Shown here: positions 24,964 to 35,583 of the stretch, in pieces
Position numbering within the stretch: position 1 is the first letter of the stretch
Layout: each line of letters opens with the position of its first letter
Source: Watersipora subatra
Lineage: Eukaryota; Bryozoa; Gymnolaemata; Cheilostomatida; Watersiporidae
Assembly: GCF_963576615.1 (NCBI RefSeq)
Contig: NC_088708.1
Coordinates: 7,006,001-7,070,000 of the forward strand
Direction of reading: 5' to 3'
DNA: 64,000 nucleotides
Program-made: the position numbers and the translations under genes
The notes under the pieces: model-generated
Told to the model about the DNA's origin: nothing
What the model saw: only the letters and a program-made list of their open reading frames with translations
Databases searched by the model: none

Positions 24964-25599
24964 GTAACATACACGTAATCCAAGATATAAACAGAAGCAA
25001 GTTATACTGGCTAATACGTCTATATAGGTATATATTTAAATGAAAGAATATTCAAAGTGCTAAGTGTATACATAAAACGAAATAATAAGCATGAAAACAA
25101 TGGCAATGCAGCGAACAACAGTGGCATTACAGAAACTATTAAATAGGTCTGGAAGAGACTAACTCAAATTGTCTCTTGCTTGGCTGCATGTACAGACAAT
25201 GGTAACACACAAACCCGCTAACAACAGTGGTATTACAGAAACTATTAAGGGAGTTGAAAGAAATCTCTGAAAGAAACTATCTCAAACTGTCTCTGTCTTA
25301 CTTATTGGTCCAGGCAACATACAGCTTTGCTGTTGCCTGGACCTTGAATAAAGTACATTATATTAGCAAACAAATATCATACTCATATTATGTATAAATA
25401 AATAAATCACACATTCGGGAAGAGTGGACAATTGCATACACACTCATTTGACACACAAGCGCACACACACGTACACACACTTCTGTCTTCAGCATGTTTT
25501 AAACATGGAACGTCGAACACTGGTAAATTACAGCGACCATTATACATTTCCTGTTGACACTTCTGGAACATACACATTACTGACTGGGTCGCGTGTGAT

Positions 25600-26940
25600 T
25601 TGCATCCTCTTGAGTTAATTCAATCCACCAAGTTCAAAAACTTATTCTCGCTTGTGAACCTCAATATAAGATTGCCTCAAGAGATAGGTTTAGAAAGCAA
25701 ATATCTCAAAGGGCACATACACCAAAAAACTTCTCTGAAAGCCTAGTTTGAGAGTGTGAAGTCTGTCTGTGCAACTGCAGACTTGTGGAGCAATAACCAG
25801 ATGTGTGCATATCTAGGTGTCACAGTGCACTGGATTACCACAGATTGGAAACTGAACTCTGCCATGCTGGCTTGCAGACCCTTCAGATGCAGGCATACTG
25901 GAGAAAACATTTGTCGTGTGTTTAATGAGATAATTCGAGAGCATGGTCTGCAGGACAAAGTGTAATCCGTGGTGACAGATAATGCCAGCAATATGGTTAA
26001 AGGGTTCAGTTTACTGTCCACGCGTGTAGTCACTGTTGATTTGAATATCGACATGCCAGAGAGACCAACATCAGAAAAAGAAGATGGTGATGACATGTGT
26101 GAGGCTATTGAACAAACAAATGACAGTGAAGATGAATCCTCGTCAACTGTAGAACCGACAGCCATTCCAATAGACAGACAGCATCAGTCATGCTTCGCAC
26201 ATACCCTTCAGCTTTGCATCAAAGATGGACTGGGTGAAGCTGCAAATTCGCCCTATGCAAAGATTTTGGCAAAGACTGCTCGTATTGTCAGATCAGTGCG
26301 AATGTCGATACATGCATCTGAAGTTCTGAACTGTTAGAGAATGGCGTTGGACAACTTAGACCACAAGCATCTAACACAAGATGGAATTTCCAGCTCAACA
26401 TGCTAAGGTCAATTTTGAAAGTATTAAAAAATAAACTCGCTGAAGCTAGTGCTGGAACCTTGCTAACTGGAACTGACCGTGATCTCATTCAAGAGCTAAA
26501 AACGATACTAACACCTTTTGAAGTCTTCACTAATTTACTACAGGCAGAAAACTCTGTCACCGCTAGCCTGATCAATCTTTGTGTTGAACAGCTAAAATCC
26601 TCGTTCTCTGATTTAGAAGATTCTGTGAACAGCCAGCTGTTAGGTAGCTTGAGAGATTCAATTAACAAAAGTTTCACAAAATATCTCGGCCTAGCCAAAA
26701 ACGAGTTTGCAATATTTTGGACCCTCGTTTTAAGGCAACGTTTCCTGAGCCTTCTGTGGTAAATAGTCTCTTGGACATAGCCAAACTAACTTGTGATCAA
26801 TCATAGATTGAGGTAAGCAATGATAGTGGCGAACCAAGTCCAAAACTAAAGAAAGCTCTGTTTACAGTAATGAGGGAAAAAACTGGTTCAGTGAACTCAT
26901 CATGTGGTTCCAAGTCTAGGCTTAAGATTGATTTTAACAC
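25600..26940 (+). pseudogene. hAT transposase remnant (ZBED-like), main body
   Basis: Several frames together encode most of a hAT-family transposase: CEPQYKIASRDRFRKQIS (about 25650-25705), SVCATADLWSNNQMCAYLGV (25759 on, first catalytic Asp region), VVTDNASNMVKGF (25968 on, second Asp), CFAHTLQLCIKDGLGEAANS (26191 on), then LLTGTDRDLIQELKTILTPF (26460 on). Stops at about 25746, 25963 and 26335 and frame changes near 25720 and 26340 disable it. The hAT dimerisation region is missing here; a related C-terminal piece lies inverted at 28411-28668. An acidic insert, EKEDGDDMCEAIEQTNDSED, separates the catalytic blocks. Confidence 0.88.
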
Positions 26941-27120
26941 ATGCCAACAGATTGCATTTTTTATTTTTGAAATTGTTTAAAAACTAATTTTTTGTTACTA
27001 TTACCTATATTTTTAATTTGCAATTTTTAAATGTTCCGTTTCCATTTCAAATATGTGTTACAATTCTATTTTCAGTTTTTCGTAAGAATCAAATGTTAAA
27101 TCAGTATGGGCTAATACTTT

Positions 27121-27297
27121 TCACGCGAACATTTGCTTTATTTCGAGTATAGGAATAGCCTCTACATTCTCTCTCTGTTCGGGCAGACCAAGTAACAGAC
27201 AAAGACGGTCTAATATCTCATTTTTACATTTGTACCAGGATCGAGATGCACCAGCATCATCGTGTTCAAAGTTTTGATGGATAGCTTCTGCTGGAAC
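27121..27297 (-). pseudogene. Unrecognised transposon-like ORF fragment, copy 1
   Basis: An open minus-strand stretch of 58 codons reads from VPAEAIHQNFEHDDAGASRS to LPEQRENVEAIPILEIKQMF and then TGA. The same stretch lies at 33808-33984 inside a longer inverted repeat (about 26940-27440 with 33665-34110). The second copy has a premature stop, yet both keep the reading frame elsewhere, which suggests real protein ancestry. I do not recognise the family. It may be the 3' end of a transposon gene. Confidence 0.4.
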
Positions 27298-27824
27298 AGT
27301 AACCTTTTTTTGTACACAAATACACTTCTATGCATGAATTATTATTATTAATTCAACATATTCAGGATTTTTATTTTGTTTTCTCAGTTCGTATTAATTG
27401 TACCATTACCAAATCATCTTTTATTGTAATCGTAGCAAAACAGACTTAATTTAGCTACTACTAGCTAATTATTTCGCATTTACATGTAAACACTTTTATA
27501 CACTTTGTAGTTGTTTTATTTTGTTTCTTTCTTTATTTGACCTGCACAAAACATTTTCTTCATGATATGAAGTTTAAAAGTTAGTTGTTTATATAGCTAT
27601 ATATTAAAAAAATAACTATTTTGTGCAGAGACTTTTATTACCCGAGCAACCCCGGGCATTTAGTAGTTAGTTAATAAAAGATGTTTATTTACTTGCCTTT
27701 TGTAAGATATAAATTTTTTTATTATTACATTTACGGGTTTTAGTATTTTACAAGCTACCCAGCTGTACTTCAATACTTGCTAATTACATGCCTAATCTTA
27801 CCTTTAAGCCAGGGATTACGTGTA

Positions 27825-28208
27825 TGTCACAATTTCCATTTCCATGACACTTCCATAACTCATTTCCATATTATTTCCGTTTTATAACATTTCCATAATT
27901 CATTTTACATCATTTCAACATTTACATCATTGATTTCCATATAATTTCCATTTCCATAACATTTCCATAATTCATTTCCATATTATTTCCATTTCCCTAA
28001 TTCATTTCCATATTATTTCCATTTCCATAACATTTCCATAATTCATTTCCATATTATTTCTATTTCCATAACATTTCCTTATTTCATTTTCATATTATTT
28101 CCATTTCCATAACATTTCCATAATTCATTTTCATATTATTTCTATTTCCATAACATTTCTCTATTTCATTTCCATATGATTTCCATTTACATACCATTTC
28201 CATAATTC
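27825..28208. repeat. tatggaaatgg minisatellite, inverted block
   Basis: About 385 bp of ccatttccataatt words, the reverse complement of the repeat at 24270-24963. Together the two blocks form inverted arms around the hAT body. The stretch begins near cagggattacgtgtatg (27812). The inverse of that string, gtaacatacacgtaatcc, closes the forward block near 24964-24985, so the arms share edges. Confidence 0.88.
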
Positions 28209-28410
28209 CCTGACAATTGCAACAAGATTGCTTGCTGCATGAAACCATTGGTAGTAGCAAAGTTGAATAAATTTTAACTATATACTTTATATATTTAATA
28301 TACATACATATATGGTAATAATGAAATATTACAATGGCAGGAAATGAAACTATATCTAGGACATACATGTCACATGTACATTACAAGTATTCGTTCATAT
28401 CACATTCTAT

Positions 28411-28668
28411 TTATTCATTCTGACAACAGCGTATGGACATAAGAGCTTCAAATGTTTTATCTTTTAACCTACACTTGATCAGTCTAAAATTTTTGCCTGC
28501 AACACTGAACAAACGTTCTACAGATCCACTAGATGCAGGGCAAACCAAAAATTTTTGAGCTAGTTTTGCCATGTTTGGTAGCCTGAGATAATTTTGAGCC
28601 CAGCAGGTAAGAGGGCAACTGTCTTTTGAAAGGAGCTCCTCTGTTTTGTATTGGCATTTGGATTCAGA
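28411..28668 (-). pseudogene. hAT transposase C-terminal dimerisation domain
   Basis: The minus-strand frame reads CPLTCWAQNYLRLPNMAKLA, then FLVCPASSGSVERLFSVAGK, then LIKCRLKDKTFEALMSIRCC, followed by a stop. This is the diagnostic hAT C-terminal block (S-x-x-x-ERLFS). No intact N-terminal part is attached; upstream the frame runs into the TRPV duplication unit at 28671. It is probably half of a broken element, perhaps the same as the one at 25600-26940 after an inversion. Confidence 0.88.
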
Positions 28669-28671
28669 CAT

Positions 28672-30220
28672 TTGGCATGTGTTAACATTATACACCATTT
28701 CCCTTTTTGGGCTAAAATTAACAATATATGGAAATAAAAGATATGACAACATGTGTAATGTAATTCCTGTATCTATTGATTGTCTAATGTCCATATAAGC
28801 TGATGTCATAATATTTCAGATATGGGGTCATTTTCTTTGACCTTTGCAGTCCACTATAACCCTGCCAGTTCAGTATGCTTAGCTGTTTTGCCCTCTGCAA
28901 CATCTGCCCTGGGCCTTTAACAACCGCTAGGGATGGCCTGGGTTATTTGCACCAGACCCAAATGAGCAACTAGTTCATTCACAAAGAAGAGAAGACGTAT
29001 GTATCACATATTCGATCTTTTGATGTCACAAAAGTGTAATGACCTTGTCTCGTTATTGATCGTAGTACTTCATTTGCTATCAATATGTGGGTGCTGCTAA
29101 ACAATAACAGGATGCTAAAAAAATAGCTTACTTTATGTAAATGTTTGCACTCTTATTGTTTGGTCTACAGGCTAACTATACAGCTGAAGCGTTCTGTTTT
29201 TTACTCATTAATGAGTGACAAAAGGAAGGCAGGCGTAGTTATGGTTACAAAAACATCAATGTATAAATTATCTATTGATAAAAAATAGCTTAGCAACATT
29301 AACACAGGCGGTGAAGGTTGGCATCAGACGCTGACAACAAGATTTTACTTGAGAAATGGCTGACCAGTGAGTTATAAAAGTTATTTTTAGTTCAGTTAAA
29401 GGTTTATAGTAGCTCATCAATAGCTGCATGACACATACTGCTATCTTTTATTATACGGTATTTACGTGTGAAGATATTTAGACATATCAATACCTCTTCT
29501 GTGATTTGCTACGCTGTACATGTACCGAGGTTTTTATTGAAAAAATTATTTATGCATGAAATGGTACTCTTTGATGCGCTTCAGTAACACAGTTCCTCGA
29601 GAAATTCATGAGCTCTGCTTGTAATTTTCAACTTTAAATGATTCCTTTCATTTTAAAATGTAGTATGCCAGATAGTCATGGTTCAGTGTACCGTGTACTT
29701 TTTAGTTATAAATCTTAATACCATGGCTTCGTTATATTCTGTATGAGAACAGATCTACACGTTTACTATACACATGTAAAAATATTGCGTAGGCTTTTGT
29801 TTCCGATACCAACTCTATGTGTAGCTCTGCAGGAGAATCAGCTTACAAGAAAAAAAAGCAGGTAGTACTGGAAGACCAAGACTTCGACAAGTTCAACCGA
29901 TCACTAACTAAAGCCATTAAAAACAACAGCTTAAAAAAAGTGGAGATTCTCGTTAAAGTAGCCAAAGAGAAGAATGTTCAGGCAAAGCTACCAGTAAATT
30001 TACTAAAAAAGCTCTACTCTCCAGAGGTGATGGTAAAAGCATTAAAGAAATCTGTGTTTCAGCAAACCTTTCCAAAAAAAATGTTCTGTTGATTTTTGCT
30101 GGCCTTAGAATTCACAATGTTACTACAAACTTGTAACAAAAAACCTTCATCTCAATTTTATCTGATACACAGTAGTATTTTAGCATTTATGATGGGCTTC
30201 CAAAAGGACTGGCAGAATTA
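28672..30220 (+). repeat. TRPV duplication unit, 5' block, copy 2
   Basis: Homologous to 17601-18880 and 34137-35583, including the noncoding parts. The left boundary (catgtgttaac) adjoins the hAT C-terminal fragment. It carries an extra segment at 28917-29055 that starts after gggcc and ends before ttattgatcgtag. Confidence 0.85.
29356..30032 (+). pseudogene. TRPV-like copy 2, truncated pseudogene
   Basis: Exon 1 (29356-29366, ATGGCTGACCA plus GTGAGT) and exon 2 (29825-30032) match gene 3 closely. Near 30010 one base is missing in the run that reads aaaaaaggctcta in gene 3 and aaaaaagctcta here, which shifts the frame before the exon end. The donor is GTAAAAGC instead of GTAAGAAC. No ankyrin exons 3-4 and no channel exon follow before copy 3 begins. 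Only some intron-2 sequence (31668-31985, like 39541-39890) persists before an inserted element. It is therefore a dead 5' fragment of the array. Confidence 0.85.
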
Positions 30221-31662
30221 CTGTTAAACCTGTATTTGAATGCATCTTTATTTGAACGCCACCTCTATTCGAGCACCACTATGAGAAAAATGCTGTAAAA
30301 TAGAACGCCACCGTTTAATTGAATGCCACTTATATTTGAACGCCACTTCTATTTGACCTCCACTTCTATTTGACCTCCACTATTTGGCATTCTTAATCTT
30401 TACGAACCCATAATAGGAGTCATCAGTACATGTAGAAGAGTATCCACTAAACTGTACTAAGAATGTTAAAATTACATCAATAACAATTAATTCGCTCATT
30501 GTTTCCGTTCAAATAAAACTCTGTTTTCCAACTCCAAGTCTTTACAGTTTTTTCGTTAAAAATTTTCAATGCAGCACCATAAATATAATTAAGAACTGTA
30601 TCAGGCTAATAGTATGTAGTGCCTTTTTAATGCGGTCTTAATACTTTGATGTACTGTACATGTATGTAAAAGGGGGTAAAACTTTTGTTAAAAAGTTTTA
30701 CCCCCTTTTACATAACATTAGTTAAAAAACTAATGTTAAAACTTTTTCCCCATGTACATGTATGTACATGGGGAAAAGGTTTTAACATTGAGGATGAAAA
30801 ATGTGCTACTATGTATTTTGAGGCTAACGTGTGGATGCTATTTTGATTACACATGGTTTCTCTTAATTTGCGCTAGAAGTTTCTATCCAAAATGGCATCA
30901 CGTAAAAGTTTTGCTCTACTAAAAAATTGTTTGAACCATAGATACAATCAACCCTTACTATATCTATGGTTTGAACGCTAATATCGACTAGCTCAGCTGT
31001 GCAGAAAATGAACTGAGGCTAGAAGACATTGTGGAAGGTATTGAACAGCCAGAAGAATATGAAATGGTTCTAAAAAGAAGCAACAATCAGAACGCAACTG
31101 GCCGAATAAAAGAAGCTAATATTTCTGTTTTAAAAATGTTAATACTGGTTTTAAAATGTTAATTTTTGTTTCTGCATGTATTATAATTATAGCTTTTTTA
31201 TGTCACTTGTTCTTAAATATATATATATATGTGGCATTTAACAAATCATTATTATTATAAAACTTATAAATTTGCAGATTTATAGCATATTATTTGATAG
31301 CATCATTGTGGTTATATAAACTCAACTTACAACGTATCGACGCTTGTAACTCCTGTACTACCAAACATAAAAAACCAGTTTTGACTGTGAACTATAGCAA
31401 ACATATTGATGAGTGCAATGAGCTTTTATGCAACATTGTTAAATATAATTATAAAATGACAATATGCCTCCAAATCTAAAATGAAATTAAAAACAGTAAA
31501 GCTCTAAAGTGAAGTTGAGTAAACCAACTAGTAGTTGAGTAAAGCTCTAACTAATTGCAATGCAGGTTATAAGATCATTGTAGGTTAATTGCAAGCAATA
31601 GCTATCAACTGGTAGAGAGACATGTATCAGCTTCCTCATGCGTATTTATTTAAAGATATACT
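30221..31662 (+). mobile_element. Family E element, copy E2 (right end lost)
   Basis: It starts CTGTTAAACCTGTATTTGAA with TA before it. It shares internal sequence with E3 and E4, including an ORF piece LEDIVEGIEQPEEYEMVLKR at about 31010-31070. The right end is missing: after tatttatttaaagata the sequence jumps to TRPV intron 2. It occupies the same intronic site as E3. A triple-hairpin segment (30664-30786) is present here but not in the other copies. Confidence 0.75.
30664..30786. repeat. Three consecutive hairpins
   Basis: Hairpin 1: 30664-30686 pairs perfectly with 30691-30713 (23 bp, 4-nt loop). Hairpin 2: 30713-30723 pairs with 30728-30738 (11 bp). Hairpin 3: 30735-30757 pairs with 30764-30786 (23 bp, one mismatch). 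The stems abut or overlap by a few bases. The equivalent place in E3 (about 35963-36000) is simple sequence. Confidence 0.9.
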
Positions 31663-31667
31663 GATAT

Positions 31668-31985
31668 CCACCCTGAAAATCACTCCACTTAATTACACAA
31701 TCAATGCTGCCGCTTGTGCTGGGTTGCTGCCTTACACATGTTATAACATAAAGCCTATTGCACTTTCACCATAATGATTAAAATTTGTACTGCTTTATTG
31801 TAATCTGAAAGATATTTTTGCGAAATAATGTCGATTCATTTAAAATATGTCTGTATGATCAGTTACGAATGTCAAGGTCAAACTTAGAAAAAAGACATGC
31901 CAAGGGAGGCAACACCAAATTTATATTGAGTATAGATCAGAATGTTAGCTCCTAAACTTTCTAAAAGGCTTTTTCATCCCTTTAA
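31668..31985 (+). repeat. Remnant of TRPV intron 2, copy 2
   Basis: It resembles 39541-39890 of gene 3 (ctgatatccac .. gttagctcctaaa) and ends where element F2 is inserted. No coding sequence. Confidence 0.7.
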
Positions 31986-31986
31986 A

Positions 31987-33660
31987 GATGTGGTTGCGTC
32001 AAATTTGAGTCGAACTTAAAAGAACGCTTTTTTTCTCTATCAGTTGATATGTTGTTTTTTGTGTTAGGCGATCTCATTGCCAGGATATTTGAAGATTAAA
32101 ATCGAAAAAATCTGATTGCGGTAGAACCGCTCAGGCCAAAAAAACATGTCCAGACTTGCCCAAAATGATGTCACGTGTGATATATCTGTCAATATATCTT
32201 GTATTCACATCGGCTATTTGCGATAGAAGTCTAGTCCTACGCGGCTCTATTGGCATATATTTTATTTTGTATCTGCTTATGTTGGCTAGAATAAAATTTT
32301 AATCCAGCTACAGATACATTATTATGAATGTTTCAAAGGCCTCATATAACGAAAATTGAAAATTTGTCTTACTCACTTTCTCCAAATGCTGTGTAAACAT
32401 TTGAGTACCGACTACCAATTCTACCGGTTTACGGTAATTCTGCCAAGCAAACTGTGTAGAATAAGGTCTTTGTATCGGCACAGTTCCGTCGCTACCCACA
32501 CTAACGATATACAGCCTCCCAAAAGCCTTGCCCACATTATGCCCGTCGCCTATCCTGGGAGTGGGGCTGTATATCATTGCCCACACAGAAAACTAGTTTC
32601 TTACTACCATAAGTAAAATAAGCAAGCTGCATCTTTGAAAAGAATATACATAGGGATAGAGTTTTAAGGATGAGAAATCTGCTGCAAACTGGATTTGAAC
32701 TCACATTCTCCAGCTCTGCGGACATCCATATACCGTATCCATATCACTACAATATTCTGCAAATCATGTTTTGCATTATCTTCAACAATATTATTTTATT
32801 ATATAATTTTTACAAGCAAAAAAATTTTCATCTCGGCATAAAGCTTTTATTAAAAATATTCATCAAGTCGTGGCCACTCACGTAATTTTAGCTGATACAA
32901 TAAGACAAATTCATCTACTGCAGCAAACTCAAACAAAACATCATGGTTTATACAGCACACATTCAAGTCTCTCTTTCCCATTTATGGCGGTTTCCACACT
33001 GACAAAGCTGCTTCGGCGGGTGGGACCACATAAACATCCTGTAATCAGTAAAACAAATGCAATAAATATATGTCATTTATAGATATATCATTCTAACATG
33101 TATCTATGAAAGCTTTCAAATTGGGAGTTGAATAGATTGCGACTGTAATTTTAAAAATGAATAAATGTTTAACAAAGGCATAAGTACGCCAAGCCAACGA
33201 TTCGAAGCTTTGGTTCTGGAAGTTAAAGATTTGCATTGATCAATCGATTTTCTTCACTTTCTACAAGTGAGAAGTGAACATCTAAAGTCAAATCATAAAT
33301 CTAATTTACTAGATAAAACTGCCACAGAAAATTTGAAGCAAATGTAGCTAGGTGAACCGATAAAAAAATTATAAAACGATGATTAGTGATAGCAAAAAGT
33401 TATAATTTTATTAATTAGTACGTGTATTAAAGAGTACTAAAATATTAACTTTAGTATATTCATCAATCTAAGCCATTGTATTGCTAGATGCTATGGATTA
33501 AAAAGAAGCCGTCAAGAACTCACTGTACATATGTATCTCGCGCGCGCAGGAAATTACATTTTAGCCTCAAACAAGGAAATATAATCTGAATGTAAACTCA
33601 ACAGTATATCTATAGGAGACTCAAAGTAAAAGATAAATTTACCTCCATTCTCCGATCTTC
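31987..33660 (-). mobile_element. Family F element, copy F2 (inverted)
   Basis: The left end, gatgtggttgcgtcaaattt, is the inverse of the right end of F1 (36813-38790), and the next 1.6 kb follows F1 in reverse with gaps. It contains a tRNA-like piece near 32680-32750 (the inverse of gagttcaaatcc) and ends at the inverse of an F1 exon-like segment (cctccattct, about 33645). Beyond that it continues into a different block (33665-34110) that is repeated inverted at 26940-27440. The true right end is not defined. Confidence 0.6.
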
Positions 33661-33807
33661 CTCCGTATATGATTACAATAAAAGATGATTTGGTAATGAT
33701 ACAATTAATACGAACTGAGAAAACAAAATAAAAATCCTGAATATGTTGAATTAATAATAACAATTCATGCATAGAAGTGTGCATGTGTGTATAAAAAAAA
33801 GGTTACT

Positions 33808-33984
33808 GTTCCAGCAGAAGCTATCTATCAAAACTTTGAACACGACGATGCTGGTACATCTCGATACTGGTACAAATGAAAAAATGAGATATTAGACCGG
33901 CTTTGTCTGGTACTTAGTCTGCCCGAACAGAGAGAGAATGTAGAGGCTATTCGTATACTCGAGATAATGCAAATGTTTGCGTGA
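33808..33984 (+). pseudogene. Unrecognised transposon-like ORF fragment, copy 2
   Basis: Inverted copy of the 58-codon stretch at 27121-27297. It starts VPAEAIYQNFEHDDAGTSRY and ends at TGA after EIMQMFA. One internal codon is TGA where the other copy has TGT. Function unknown. Confidence 0.4.
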
Positions 33985-34136
33985 AAAGTATTAGCCACAT
34001 ATTTGAAATGGAAACGGAACATTTAAGAATTGCAAATTAAAAATATAGTTAATAGTAACCAAAAATTAGTTTTTAAACAATTTCAAAGAATACAAAATGC
34101 AAAAGATAATATTAGTTAATAATCAAAAGTGCACAT

Positions 34137-35583
34137 TTGGCGTGTGTTAACATTTTACACCATTTCTCTTTTTGAGCTAAAATTAACAATATATGGAAAT
34201 AAAAGATATGACAACATGTGTAATGTAATTCCTGTATCTATTGATTGTCTAATGTCCATATAAGCTGATGTGATAATATTTCAGATATGGGGTCATTTTC
34301 TTTTACCTTTGCAGTCCACTTTAACCCTGCCAGTTCAGTATGCTTAGCTGTTTTGCCCTCTGCAACATCTGCCCGGGGCCGCTAGAGATGCTATTGATCG
34401 TAGTATTTCATTTGTTATTATTATGTGGGTGCTGCTAAACAATAACAGGCTGCAAGAAAAATAGCGTACTTTATGTAAATGTTTGCACTCTTATTGTTTG
34501 GTCTACAGACTAACTATCCAGCTGAAGCGTTCTGTCTTTTACTCATTAATGAGTGACAAAAGGAAGGCAGGCGTAGTTATGGTTACAAAAACATCAATGT
34601 ATAAATTATCTATTGATTAAAAAATAGCCTAACAACATTAACACAGAAGGTGAAGCGCAAAGGTTGGCACAAGACGCCGACAACAAAATTCTACTCGAGA
34701 AATGGCTGACCAGTGAGTTATAAAATTTTTTTATTCAGTGAGAAGTTTATGGTGGCTCATCAATAGCTGCATGACGCATACTTCTATCTTTTATTATATT
34801 TACGTGGGATGATATTTAGACATATCAACACCTCCACCGTACTTTGCTACGCTGTACATGTGAGCTTTTTTATTGAAAAAATGAGTAATGTGTAAAATGG
34901 TACCCTTTGATGTGCTTCAGCAACACAGTTTCTCAATAAATTTATCAACTCTGCTTGTAATTTCCAACTTTAAATAATAGTTTATTTTAAAACATAGCAT
35001 GCCAGATAGGCATGGTTCAGTGAACCATTTACATTGTAGTTGTAAATCCTAATATTACGGCTTCGTTATATTCTGTATAAAAACAGATCTTTGAATTTAC
35101 TATGTACATTAATAATAATAATAATTAATAATAATAATAATTAATAATAATAATGTGTAGGCATTTGTTTCTGATACCAACTCTATGTGTAGCTCTGGAA
35201 CACAATTGGATTACAAGGAAAAGAAGCGGGCAGTACTGGAAGACCAAGACTTCGACAAGTTCAACCGATCACTAACTAAAGCCATTAAAAACGAAAACCT
35301 AAAAAAAGTGGAGATTCTCATTAAAATAGCCAAAGAGAAGAATGCTCAGGCAAAGCTACCAACAAATTTACTAAAAAAGGCTCTACTTTCCAGAGGTGAT
35401 GGTAAGAACATTAAAGAAATCTGTATTTCAGCAAACCTTTCCATAAAAAGGTTCTGTTGTTCTTTGCCGGTCTTAGAAGTTATCATATTACTACAGGTTT
35501 GTAGCAAAAACTCGCATCTCAATTTTATCAGATGCAGTATTTTAGCATTTATGGTGGGCTTCCAGAAGGACTGGGCAGAATTA
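34137..35583 (+). repeat. TRPV duplication unit, 5' block, copy 3
   Basis: Homologous to copies 1 and 2 from the presumed promoter to intron 2. Its left neighbour is the F-associated block, so the three copies have different left flanks. An AAT-type microsatellite lies inside at 35110-35154. Confidence 0.85.
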
